A stretch of DNA of 64,000 nt from Penicillus capitatus (taxonomy: Eukaryota > Chlorophyta): NCBI GenBank assembly GCA_965649825.1, contig OZ287705.1, positions 1-64,000 of the forward strand, read 5' to 3'. Positions 54,214 through 63,994 of the stretch are shown here, one piece after another. Position 1 is the stretch's first letter. Every line of letters starts with the position of its first letter. The notes below the pieces were generated by a model that worked only from the letters and a program-made list of their open reading frames with translations, was not told where the DNA came from and made no database searches. Both the position numbers and the translations under genes were made by a program.

Positions 54214-55621
54214 ATGGCCGAGCCGTTCGCTCCCGGGCAGCTGCTCAACGAGGGACGCTATAGAATCGTCCGCGAAATTAACCGTAAGACGGACGGCGTC
54301 CACTGTGTCGAGACTGTCGAGGCGTGCAGGCGGAGCGACAGCTGTCGTCTACGAGGCGGAAGACAGCGCCAGAGGCAGCGGTCGCGTTGCCCTCAAGGTC
54401 ACGTCGTACAGTACAGCCGAGAAGGCGAGGTCGACGCATGCGTGCCCGTGCGAAGGTGATGAATCTCGCGGAGCACCAGCAGAGTCTCTCGTTCAAGATG
54501 GTCAAACGCGAAGTGTGGTCTCACTCTTATCGAAAACGACGGTTGACATTGACTCCTGTGGTGACAGGTTGAGTACGCCAGCTCCGTACGTCACCCCAAC
54601 ATCGTTCGGCTGCTCGACGTCTTCGCCGATGGGGACCACCTCATCCTCTCCGTCAGTCGCCTGTCCTGGTCGCCAGAATCGCTGACGGCGTGTTCGTTTG
54701 ATCGCAGTGGGAGCTGATCGAGGGGAAGGACCTGCTGGACCTGCTGGAAGACGTGGGGGGCCGCATGCCGGAGGACATGGCCGCCTTCTTCGTCCATCTC
54801 ATCCTCAGGGGCGTCTCCTTCATGCACGAGAAGGCATACTGCCATCGCGATCTGAAGCCGGAGAACTGCATGGTGGCGAAGAAGACGCAGAATCTGAAGA
54901 TCGTCGACTTCGGGCTGTCAAAGCACCTCGACCTGGCCAACACGCTCGGGCACGGTTTCGATCGCCCACGCATCTGTGCCGAACGCGTCTCGTTCTAGGG
55001 TCGGCACGCCGGATTACATGGCGCCCGAGATGCTGGGGGAAGCGGACGAGCCGGAACCGAAGGAGGGACCCAGATACGATGCGACCGCCGTCGACGTGTG
55101 GAGCATAGGCGTTACGCTCTACCTCCTGGTCGCGGGGGCCTACCCCTTCGAAGTGCGCATCGCAGTCGGGCGAGGGGTTCAGCGTCATCTCCGCTGTGCT
55201 GCTCTAGGATCCAGAGCATCCAAGCAGTGTGGGTCACACCGTGGCCAACATCAAGAGGAACTCGATAAGGCCCTTTCCGTCCGATGTCTCGTCGGAGTGT
55301 CGATCCCTGATCCGCTCTCTCCTGTCCCCGTCTGCTAGGAACCGTCCCCGTCTCAGAGAGATCTCCGAGAATAAATGGCTGTGCAAGAACGCCAAATCCT
55401 ACGCGATCAAGATACGAAGACCAGAGCTCTTTGTGCCATCGTTGCGTCAGAGAGTCCGATTCCGTGATCGTTCGCCCAGCATCTCGTCGAAGGGACAAGA
55501 ATCGCCTGGACTGGTGATGGATGACGTCGAAGAGATCCCTCGTCCGTCGGGGTGCTTCGGAGGACATCGCATCCTCCGACGTCTCTCTTCTCTTCTCGGT
55601 CGATTGGCGGCGAAGAAATAA
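54214..55621 (+). CDS. SnRK2/CAMK-like Ser/Thr protein kinase
   Basis: Exons: 54214-54283, 54330-54512, 54568-54651, 54708-54949, 54999-55152, 55208-55621. Start [20 protein letters not shown]. Loop [12 protein letters not shown] and VALK Lys; alpha-C MVKRE; hinge [20 protein letters not shown]. Catalytic [12 protein letters not shown] and [10 protein letters not shown], activation segment [15 protein letters not shown], then [20 protein letters not shown]. The insert [17 protein letters not shown] is the SnRK2 signature. All key residues are present, so active. The C-terminal ~90 residues are basic/acidic without a calcium-binding domain. The intron at 54950-54998 starts GC rather than GT. 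In exon 2 one frame step between VALKV and [12 protein letters not shown] is unexplained; a 19-nt intron (about 54403-54421) would solve it. Confidence 0.9.
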
Positions 55622-57021
55622 CAGCGAGTCTGCCAATCCCTTCGATCGCGACGCTTAGAATTTCATTACTGAACAGTTAGCTGTGCTGTAAAGCGATGTT
55701 TTTTCATTGCCTTGCCAACAGTCTCCCTCAGAATCGCAAGGAAACCACATCACCTAGAAATCGACGGCCACAGGTGCGGATTCACCTAATTCTGTCTTGT
55801 GCATGATCCGGTCACGTCATGAGCGTCGTGCAGGAGTGCGTGTTACCCGTCGGATAAGTGATCCTGTCTCGTCGCGCAGACCAAGCGCACGCCCTTTTTG
55901 TCTATCTCAATCGCTTTATTGCAGGACACGTGTTTTTTATCCAGATAACGGCCTCCGCAATCGTTTCCTTCCAGACAGCACGCCGTTACAAAGGAACACT
56001 TCCGGAAGCGGAGATCGTGATTGATCGAAAAGATAGGTCTCGGTTGGGAGACGAAACAAAACACTCAACAAACGCAACAGATTCAAAGATCACTTCGTTG
56101 CTGGTCCTCTTGTATCCAGTGCGGCAGCGCGCTACAGGGCTCTCACATTTATTGATAGTGCGTCGGCTTTAGGACACTGCAGGCGGGTCCAGTTCTGTGC
56201 GAGATGAGATCAGACGTCCGATCTGAAAATCTCAGTTACATTTGCGTGCCACAGGATTCAAAACTGCGAGCACTTACTTCTCCATCGACAACCCGGACGG
56301 CGTCGGTCATCCGGACCCGAGAAAAGGAGAAAAAGAGGAATCCTCAACATGGGTCGTATTTCGCATCGAAACGGTATCCAGAAATGTAAAGTGTCCGCAC
56401 CTGTGCACCCCGTTCCTTTGAGCAGGAAACAAGAGGCACGCGAATTCAGGCTTTACCTCGAATCGAACTTGGCGTAGGTGATCGACTTGTTTACGTGGAC
56501 CGCTTCGTCTTGCCGTTCACCTCGGGAGATCGACGCCTGTGCGCGGAGAACTCTACGACCGCTGACCGGTGGGGCTCTGTCTGTCCCTCTTCGATACGCT
56601 ACACTTCGAGAGACGTCAGCCCAGAGTTGACGACGCCATTAGACGCGTCGATAGTATCTTCTCTCATAACGCGTTTGTGCGTTCGCGAGCGTTCGTCTGT
56701 CTGTCTGTCCATGCATCGCCAGTCGCTGTCATCTTCAATTCGAACGATGACGATTTACGGGGTAGTCGACGTCTGTCACCTCTGGAGTTACGAAGGTAAC
56801 CAAGTACGCCCAACAAAACAACATCGCAAAAGTTCATTGTAATGACTGTCCGGTCACCGTCAAGATAGGACTGACTACCCTCACAAGCACAGACTCTGTT
56901 GGGCGTCTCATAGTTTGATTGATGATCAATGTCACGTCAGACCACGACTGATACGTTGTTTATTCACACGTCCATTCACACTCCCAGTCCATCCCGTCGA
57001 TGCAGACGCACCAGCATCCCG
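55622..57021. other. Intergenic with short frames
   Basis: Best candidate is a plus frame at 56569-56799 (LSLFDTLHFERRQPRVDDAI, PVAVIFNSNDDDLRG) with protein-like composition, without identified start, splice sites or family. Confidence 0.3.
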
Positions 57022-57574
57022 TTAACTAGCGCTGCCAGCCGTAGAGAGTGTACCCGATGGATATGATGAAGAAGGACTCGACGGCTCTGCTTCTTCGCGA
57101 GTTGCCTCGTCCGTTTGTTCCGCCTCTCCATCGGAAGCAATGGCCGGCCTTTCTAAAGCACTAGCCCCTAGAGCAAAACCACGATGACTTAACGATGCTG
57201 GTTCTAGAGAGAGAGGCTCAACAGACCTCTGAGTCGGGGTGTCTCGATGTTCTCTGCATAGACAGTCCGCACAACAGGAAAGCCCAATTCGACGTCCGGC
57301 TCAGGTCGTATCCTGAACTCGGCTGATGCCATCCATGCCTTGATCTTTTCGGAAGGTGTTCGTTGCCTGCCGTTTATCGTGACGATTTCTTTCTGATGAC
57401 ACACGGACGATGTTGTCATCGCATGTCTGGCTGACAATGGCGTCGGACCTTTAATTCATGCTTCGTTGGATGCTTCTTCTTCTTGGGGTAACAAAACCAA
57501 AGATACGCGAGGATTAGCAGATAAAGACATAATTGAGCTAGAATCGAGGCCAGGACAAGGAAGCCAGACGCCAT
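57022..57574 (-). CDS. Single-pass membrane protein with basic juxtamembrane and acidic tail
   Basis: Three exons: 57449-57574, 57227-57392, 57022-57203. Residues 4-29 form a transmembrane helix (GFLVLASILAQLCLYLLILA, YLWFCY) followed at once by PKKKKHP, so N-terminus out and a cytoplasmic basic anchor is expected. Exon 2 encodes KEIVTINGRQRTPSEKIKAW and RIRPEPDVELGFPVVRTVYA. Exon 3 is an acidic/Ser/Pro tail (DGEAEQTDEATREEAEPSSP) ending STAGSAS. Intron 1 is 56 nt; intron 2 is only 23 nt (57204-57226), begins GTCTG, ends CTAG, and is needed to keep the frame: phases and exon lengths agree exactly (126, 166, 182 nt). No family recognised. Confidence 0.72.
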
Positions 57575-57832
57575 CCATAAAGTACCGGCGAAACACGTTA
57601 TTCACGAGGAGTCTACAGAAAACGTCTCGAATGCGCCTATCGGAGAATGGCGCTGTCGGGTACCGACTTACGTGTCCTTCTGCCTTAGGAGACATGCAGC
57701 TTCACACGATGCTCCTCGTTTCACTCAGGCGTCCGTGGGACACGATTCGTATTCGGCCGACGTGTCGTATTCATCGCCGTATAAGACGTCCCGTACCTGC
57801 ATCAGCCGTCGGCGATGTGATTCGCCAAAAGA

Positions 57833-57978
57833 TGTCGGTCAGTCGGCATACGAGCCTGGGCGATATCAAGATCAAGATCTTCTGCGAGGAGACGCTGCTC
57901 GCGACAGAGACCTTCCTTGCGCTATGTGCCAGTGGATACCACGACGGGACGCTGTTCCACGACAATCCTATCGCCTAG
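57833..57978 (+). pseudogene. PPIL3: Cyclophilin (PPIL3-type) N-terminal fragment
   Basis: MSVSRHTSLGDIKIKIFCEE followed by TFLALCASGYHDGTLFH matches the first ~45 residues of PPIL3-type peptidyl-prolyl isomerases (MSV-LHT-GDIKIE-F-E; FLALCAS-YY-G-IFH). The homology stops at LFHDN with a stop codon shortly after; the catalytic Arg/Phe/Gln region is absent. It is a truncated relic rather than a functional isomerase. Its 3' end collides with an opposite-strand methionine synthase fragment. Confidence 0.75.
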
Positions 57979-57984
57979 GAAACG

Positions 57985-58125
57985 CCGTCGAGACTCGCAG
58001 TTAAGCATGATGCGAAGATGCGACTCCGCCTCTTTCTTGTCAATCCCCTTGTGATCTGCGTAGTCGTGCGCTTGCTCCTCCGTGATCTTTCCAACCGCGA
58101 AGTACTGACTCTGCGTTAAGTCCAT
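57985..58125 (-). pseudogene. MTR: Cobalamin-dependent methionine synthase C-terminal fragment
   Basis: SQYFAVGKITEEQAHDYADH followed by KGIDKKEAESHL matches the last ~35 residues of MetH/MTR activation domains (S-KYFAVG-I-QVEDYA-RKG). Nothing of the rest of the enzyme lies upstream, and the frame then runs into the antisense of the cyclophilin fragment. A relic left by rearrangement. Confidence 0.7.
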
Positions 58126-58369
58126 CAGCGTCTGGCAGACGTTATTCTTCGTCTCGCGAGGAAGATGTTTGCTCGACCTACGGCAGGCCGTGACGATTGT
58201 GGCAGACGAATCCAGACAAATCGATCACAGATGTAATGACGACGGCCTTTTCTCAGGAGAACGCTCAAGGTATCCTCTATGGAGCTTCACTTATTTCTTC
58301 GATGGCATAGTGTTGTTTCGTCTTTCTCTCGCAAAGGATAACAATCGCAAGAGGTAGACGTCGGTGCTA

Positions 58370-58961
58370 CGAAACGAACCTTTGTTTTTCGTTACGGATG
58401 GATCTTCAAGATTCGCAAAACGTCTGGCAGTAAAACAGTGATATCTTTTCTTATCTGTCATTCTTCGTTATAGTCCTTTTCCTTATCAGTACGTCAGACG
58501 AACGATTTGTTCTCCGCTGAAAAATCTTGTTGACTGGATGTGTCTACCATCAGCCAATCTCGCATCGGACACCGTGCACTAATGACTGCACGACTGTAGA
58601 TCGTTGATTCTTCGCAGCTGTTCTTTACCCATCCCATTTTTGGTCCATCTCATTGTGAAGACCTGAAGCAAATCGTCAAACCATGGATTTTATTCTTTCC
58701 CGGTTTCTGTAATGCAGATCTATCCATCCTCGACAACAACTGACGAATCCCCAGAAATCGGATGTTTTCATGACAAATGACCGTCTGTCTTTTTTCCAGA
58801 GATGGACGGAATCTGAACGTGTTCGTCTCGACAGAGAGGTGTCTACGTATGTATTATCCATCTATCGTCCACGCAACATATTAACCAATGCGCGTAACAC
58901 ACTAACGATTCCCTGCATTAAAATGTCACTGTTTTTTTAAGAACAGCCAAAATAGAACATC
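58370..58961. repeat. PPR-unit 3' flank, copy 4
   Basis: Longest flank copy together with copy 3; shares GATGGATCTTCAAGATTCG at its outer edge and the common core nearer the PPR gene. Confidence 0.7.
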
Positions 58962-60662
58962 TCAAATTAGCTGCAAAGCACTCAAATGTTCTTGAATCGC
59001 ATCGTTCGGTTTCACTTTCGCTTCCTTCATGTATTCGTGAACTGTCTTCGCGTGTTCTGTGTCACTCGTCTTAGCACAGTGTGCCAACACCGCTTCATAC
59101 GGGCCTTGGGTCGGCGTAATCTCTTCATTCCTTTGCATAGCGTAACGCACAGTCTTCAGCACCTGCACAGCATAGTCCACCTGGTCATGATCCAGTGCGA
59201 GCCGGATCATGGACTGTGTCATCCCAGCAGATGGCCAATCGTGCTTTCCCGTAAAATCAAGCCAGCACTGAAGCGCAAATTTGACATCGGATGCCTTGAG
59301 GCACATGGCAAACCATATCCTGTAGCCACGTAACGTCAATACGACGCGTAACGATTTCATCGTTATCACCACCTCAGATACTTTCGTCATAGCCTCTTCC
59401 TGAGAATAGGCGCCATTCTCCCACAGACGCTGAACAATCTCTAGCTGTGCAGCAATGTTATTTGCATTACGGCCAGCTCCATCCATGTCTTTTTTAGACA
59501 GCTTCGACAAAAATTCCAACGCCTTGCTCATATCTCCTTTTCTCTCGAAGAGTTGCACAATGTCTTCGAATATGATATGGGATGGTTCCAGCTTGAGCTC
59601 CTTCATGCGGTCAAGACAGTAAACAATATGGGTCTCGAGCTCCTCGTCTGTCATCTCCAAGTCCGCCAGCGATCGAAAAACGTAATCAAACGCGGTAAGA
59701 TTGGGGCCCGCATCGATGCTGACAGATTCCTTCAAGTAATCCAGCGCTTCGTCCAACCGTCCCAGCTTGCCATACAGTTTGATCAGAGGCACATAAGTGA
59801 ACGATTCGGGTCTGATATTCTTCGATCGCATCAATGCCATTAAGTCCTTGCACTCCTGCAGGTACGTCTCGCCAGTGTCACTGTCGACGTTTTCGGCATA
59901 GACCTCCAACATGACATTGAAGCTTCGCACATCGTTAGCTCCAAATTTCTCGACCAGTTCATCAAAAGTCTCTTTCGCACGATTCGCGTCTTTCCTACTG
60001 TTGCACACACTGATCAGCGAACGATACGACGCTGGATCGGGTTCAATCGCATAGTCCTTCTGCATCGTGTGAAAGGTCTCGAATGCAGCGTCAACGTCAC
60101 CAGTGTTTGTATACGCGTAGATGAGGGTATTGAACAGGTACTTGTCTGGTTTGATCCCTGACGTCACGAGATCGTCAAAAACCCCTTTCACCATGTTTAT
60201 ATTATTCATCCGTGAATAGGTTTTCATGACCGCTATGTAGATCCCAACGTCGATACTCACACCACGAGATTTCATTTCTTCGAAAAGATCCAGGACGCGA
60301 GAGTAGGAGCGTTCATGCATCAGGCGTCGCATTTCACGACCGTAATCAGCTGTCTTTCTGAGTAGAGGTGGTTTCTTTCGCATTAAGTTCTCCAGCTCTA
60401 GGTTTTGCTCTTCTGGGGCGGCATGAAACCAGCGGTACTGGTACGCGCTTGTCCAGCACAACGCCATTTCGGCGCCTGCGCATTTTGGCAGGAGGGACGA
60501 GTATCTGTGTAGGGTAGCGCAAAGAGGATCGACTGGCGGAATGGCAGATCGCGTCGGGGCAGCGCCTTCGTTGGCGAAAGGCGTTGGCGGAACGGCAAAG
60601 AAACGTGAACGAAAGAGCCAACGCCCGACGTCGGCGTAGTTTCGCGCAGAGCGGCGCATCAT
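58962..60662 (-). CDS. PPR protein 4 (P-class, organelle-targeted)
   Basis: 566 residues, intronless. Presequence MMRRSARNYADVGRWLFRSR then FFAVPPTPFANEGAAPTRS, as in copy 2. PPR units include GIYIAVMKTYSRMNNINMV, KYLFNTLIYAYTNTGDVDAA and ASYRSLISVCNSRKDANRA. The C-terminus is as in the other copies except for a final Ile (HLSALQLI). Frame intact. With copy 2 it defines the second subtype. Its 5' flank still has the conserved bidirectional promoter block. Confidence 0.94.
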   Translation of the reverse strand: MMRRSARNYADVGRWLFRSRFFAVPPTPFANEGAAPTRSAIPPVDPLCATLHRYSSLLPKCAGAEMALCWTSAYQYRWFHAAPEEQNLELENLMRKKPPLLRKTADYGREMRRLMHERSYSRVLDLFEEMKSRGVSIDVGIYIAVMKTYSRMNNINMVKGVFDDLVTSGIKPDKYLFNTLIYAYTNTGDVDAAFETFHTMQKDYAIEPDPASYRSLISVCNSRKDANRAKETFDELVEKFGANDVRSFNVMLEVYAENVDSDTGETYLQECKDLMALMRSKNIRPESFTYVPLIKLYGKLGRLDEALDYLKESVSIDAGPNLTAFDYVFRSLADLEMTDEELETHIVYCLDRMKELKLEPSHIIFEDIVQLFERKGDMSKALEFLSKLSKKDMDGAGRNANNIAAQLEIVQRLWENGAYSQEEAMTKVSEVVITMKSLRVVLTLRGYRIWFAMCLKASDVKFALQCWLDFTGKHDWPSAGMTQSMIRLALDHDQVDYAVQVLKTVRYAMQRNEEITPTQGPYEAVLAHCAKTSDTEHAKTVHEYMKEAKVKPNDAIQEHLSALQLI

Positions 60663-60789
60663 GGGCGTTTCTCACGTCCTCCGTCAGACGTGACGTATAA
60701 AGGGATCTGCCGAAGATGATTTCTTCGATTTTCTTACTAACGTTTCTACGGTTCGAACGACGATAAGCGCGTGAGCTGCGAAGGAGCAG
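60663..60789. promoter_or_regulatory. Bidirectional promoter of PPR/BRE1 unit 4
   Basis: CGTCAGACGTGACGTATAAAGG between the two divergent starts, identical to unit 2. The first BRE1-like codon is ATA (ATG in units 1 and 3); the next in-frame ATG is at 60790. Confidence 0.55.
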
Positions 60790-61730
60790 ATGAAAGTGCT
60801 GAAGGTTCGGAACAAGCAACTGCCAAAAACGGTTGAAAACCAGAAGGTAGAACTCGCACAGATGGGGCAGAAAGTCGAGGCGATGGAAGCCAGATCGTGG
60901 GGAAGCAGAATCCAGTGCCCACGACCGCAACACCGAGCTCAAGTTCCATTCTAAAGAAGAAGATCGAGAAGTAGAGATCACATACGAAGACAGCAGACTG
61001 TAGAAGGAAGTGGACAGTTCGCGGAGGAAATAAGAGGTCGAGGCAGCGGCTCAACCAGCCGAACGTAGAGATGGAGGGGATGAAGCGCACGAGCAAACAC
61101 CACGAAGAAGACCATGAGGAGCAGAAGCAACTCAACGCTTACCTTTAAGGAATATTTGGCTGAGCGCGATGTTCATATAGTGACTGGTGAGTGAGTGACT
61201 GTCGGAAACAGCGCATGCTTATGTGAAGTCCCGAGTTCAGAATGAAGAGCCGATGAACGAACTATTAGGGAACGATACCACGATCGGGAATCTCCAACGA
61301 AAGAACGCCGAGGTGAAAGAGAAGCGAGTGAGACAACTTTGCAAGACGGAGTGTAGTTGCAGAGACCTCGAGACGCCTGAAATGGTGAAGTCATTCGCGG
61401 AGAATGTGGAGATCCTCACAAGATGATGCTGTGTGATGCACGCGAAGCAGCTTGTGAAGATTGGTTAGATTATGCAGACAGACTCTAAGAAACGACAAAG
61501 GAGCTAGCTAAAGAGAGTGCAATGGGATCTCACGCATCAGATTGACGGGCGGCGCTTTCAGATGAAGCACGAGATGCGAATGCTTAGCGCATAGTTAAAT
61601 GTTACGCACAGGGACAACGAGGAGACGAACGTGGATAACAAGGAGTTGTAGGATCCAGTTAAAGAAGCCGAGGATGCGAAGGAGGAGCAACGAAAAGCAG
61701 CCGAGTTGCGAAATCGAGGCGATGTGATGC
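60790..61730 (+). pseudogene. BRE1-like pseudogene, unit 4
   Basis: Preserves the clearest BRE1 N-terminus (MKVLKVRNKQLPKTVENQKV then ELAQMGQKVEAMEA), the counterpart of the LKFQN-KL coiled-coil start of BRE1. Later pieces (NEEPMNELLGNDTTIGNLQR, KSFAENVEILTR at 61227-61426) match unit 1 but keep frame where unit 1 has a stop (KEKRVRQ against KEKQ-stop). Frames change repeatedly and similarity ends at about 61730 before any RING sequence. Confidence 0.72.
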
Positions 61731-62690
61731 AATACTCCAGCCCGTCCTCATTCCGAAGCTCACTGGCCAGACAGAACTCTAAGCTCAGCGCGATTTCTTG
61801 ACTCTGCAAGGTATTTCTCAAGCACCCGTTGTAAAATGTGTATACGTCACGAGAATGCACTGGCTTATCATTGCCGACAGAGGCAACATCTCCGGTCGGT
61901 TCTCTGAGGTGTGTTCTGTTAGGACCGGCACGGCTGTCGTCAGACTGAAATCACGAATCTCTTAAAAGGTCATCATCCAACAACAATCAATCAATATAAT
62001 CCGTGCCTTCGCAAAGTTGTGACATTTCTAATCAGATTGCCTGTCTTGTGCTGCCTGGCTTGCACTGGACATTCGTCGTCCAGTATTCCGAGTTCAGAGT
62101 CGAAGTCAAATGCTTGAAGATGTATAACGAAGCATGTCTTTTCTCTGAGCTCCAGAAGGGAGTCGAACAATAGAGAAAAGGTGGCACTGATAGAACGCAC
62201 TCTGTGATTGCCCCCGGTTTGTTTTCGCAGCAGATGTTGTCGCTTTAATACTCTGTGGTTTACTCATGATGTAAAGAGATATTTGCTTTGCTTGCTTGAC
62301 ATCTGTCTGTCGAGGGCTTTGTCGCAAACCGGACACCGCATCGACCTCGCACTCGCCTCGTGTCACAGCGCTGTGAAGATGTCACATCAGAAGGTACGTA
62401 GCTTGTATCTTTCAGGCTGTTTGGAAACAGACACCAAGCGGTGCCGTCAATGCCTTCAAACACCTCGCTGTGCTCTCTGCGTAATAGGAACCGCAAAGAC
62501 GGAACACGAAGCGAGATTCGCTGAGAATTCGGTTCTGACGTTCAGGCCATTCTTCCGTCACTAAGCGCCGCACGACTGCTGCTGTGAAGTAAGTATCCCA
62601 GAGTTCGTTGTGGCCAGCCAGCCCTTGTAGCCATTTTGTCCTGTGGGATTTCTTTTCTATGGCGGGACGCTCGATGAGGGAATGAATGTT

Positions 62691-63302
62691 TTAGTGTCCA
62701 GCGCGAAAATGGACGACAGATGTGTCATCGTCATTCAATGCAGACGAGCAGACGATGCGCAACTGTAAAGCACCTGTCGCTGTCGTCACTGTAGAGAACG
62801 TCGCGTGTTGTTGACGGAGTCCATTCATTTGCCGTTGTTTCATTGGTTCCATCGCCCAACGAGGCTCCACGATCTTCCGTCTCTTGTACGCAACGAGAGT
62901 GACCTCTGTCGCTGCAGGGATCGTAGAAGCGCTTCTGATACTTTCGTGATCCGTCAGTCGAACTCGTCTCTGCCCGAGAGAGCATGAGAAGTGTTTCAAA
63001 CATGAGTTGCTCTTACACAACTGAGCGCCGACACTCACGGCGAACTTGACAGGCGGTTGCAAAGTCGGACATTGTTTGTCGAATTCGCTCTGCTCGGAGA
63101 GAGAGCGACATGAGAGAAAAAAGGCCATTCGAAAGCGGCATGACAGCGCTGCCCGTGGCAAGAATAGAAGCACGGACAATAATCCGGCAATGGTGTTGGC
63201 CACCGAGACGCATGAAAGCGACAGGAACGACAAGAAAATAAAAACAGTGGATACAGAATAAGCCAGCACAACGTGAGGAACATCGACAACAGCAGCTACC
63301 AA
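62691..63302 (-). pseudogene. Secreted/membrane protein family copy, probably decayed
   Basis: Counterpart of 24396-25020. Hydrophobic N-terminus (STVFIFLSFLSLSCVSVANT), then SVGAQLCKSNSC and the tail HATFSTVTTATGALQLRIV, ending VVHFRAGH. Relative to the 24-kb copy the last exon has a 1-base deletion and a nearby 4-base insertion, so its middle is read in another frame before being restored. This may mark a pseudogene or a diverging protein. Confidence 0.45.
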
Positions 63303-63434
63303 AAATCACCCTCGACCTACGGCCATTCTAGGCGTCTTCTGCAGCATACGCACAACTTAAATATCCGTTAAGTACGTCGTCTATGGCGCATCTTAGTGGA
63401 AAACTGGAAAAAAGAGATGGCGTGATGGGACTAG

Positions 63435-63994
63435 CTACTCGATAAAAGTAGCAGTTTGGTCCACGGAAGTCGCCACGCCGAGGATTCCGTTGTCAGTTAA
63501 CAGTCCAGTACCCGCCATGCTTGTCTGGTTAATGACAGACCAGAGGAACGAAACTATCGTGTTCGTCTCACTAAATTCGATTGTGATGGAGCCCGCGAAC
63601 ACACACGTCGTCTCGTTGAATTGTGCCACAAGGGCGAAAGGAAACAGAGTGAAACCCGGAATAATCGAAGACGTAGCGCTCTGCCCGTCCCTGCGATGGA
63701 AGTGTTAGCGTGAGCGAATATTAGAGCTTGAGTACCGTTGTAGATGTTTTCCGCCACCTCAGACATGTTGACGTTGTAAGTAAGAGGGTCGTCCGGAGTA
63801 ATAGACACTATCAAGCTCCCATTTGTCGGAGGTTCGCACGGCGATGCGTTGAGCTCGGCAAATCCAGAAGGCCGTGAAGTCTTCACTTCATCTACTACGT
63901 AGGCTTCCGTGGCCGTCCACAAGGCGGCGGTCGTTACGAGGCCGACGAGGAAAACTACACAAAGAAGGATGTCTCGTCGGGTTGGACAGCGCAA
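63435..63994 (-). CDS. Secreted protein with N-terminal signal anchor, family copy 2
   Basis: Paralog of the gene at 25139-25788. Signal/anchor LLCVVFLVGLVTTAALWTAT followed by EAYVVDEVK, then CEPPTNGSLIVSI and NVNMSEVAENIYNGT, and in the 3' exon AQFNETTCVFAGSI and NTIVSFLWSVINQTSMAGTG. Acidic spacer is shorter than in copy 1. The equivalent intron (donor GTACTC, acceptor ATCGCAG) leaves the downstream frame off by one base next to a GGG run, so either a frameshift or a different acceptor is involved. More potential N-glycosylation sites (NxS/T) than copy 1. Confidence 0.6.

Noticed and set aside
53657-54685. 342-residue plus frame upstream of and across the SnRK2 kinase
   Set aside because: Over the kinase region it reads through introns in the wrong frame; the kinase homology fixes the true frame. 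The upstream part is likely a shadow of the minus-strand Ser-rich gene.
57466-57978. 170-residue plus frame as a full cyclophilin
   Set aside because: Only the last 48 codons are cyclophilin-like; the rest is antisense to the membrane-protein gene, which has exact splice phases.
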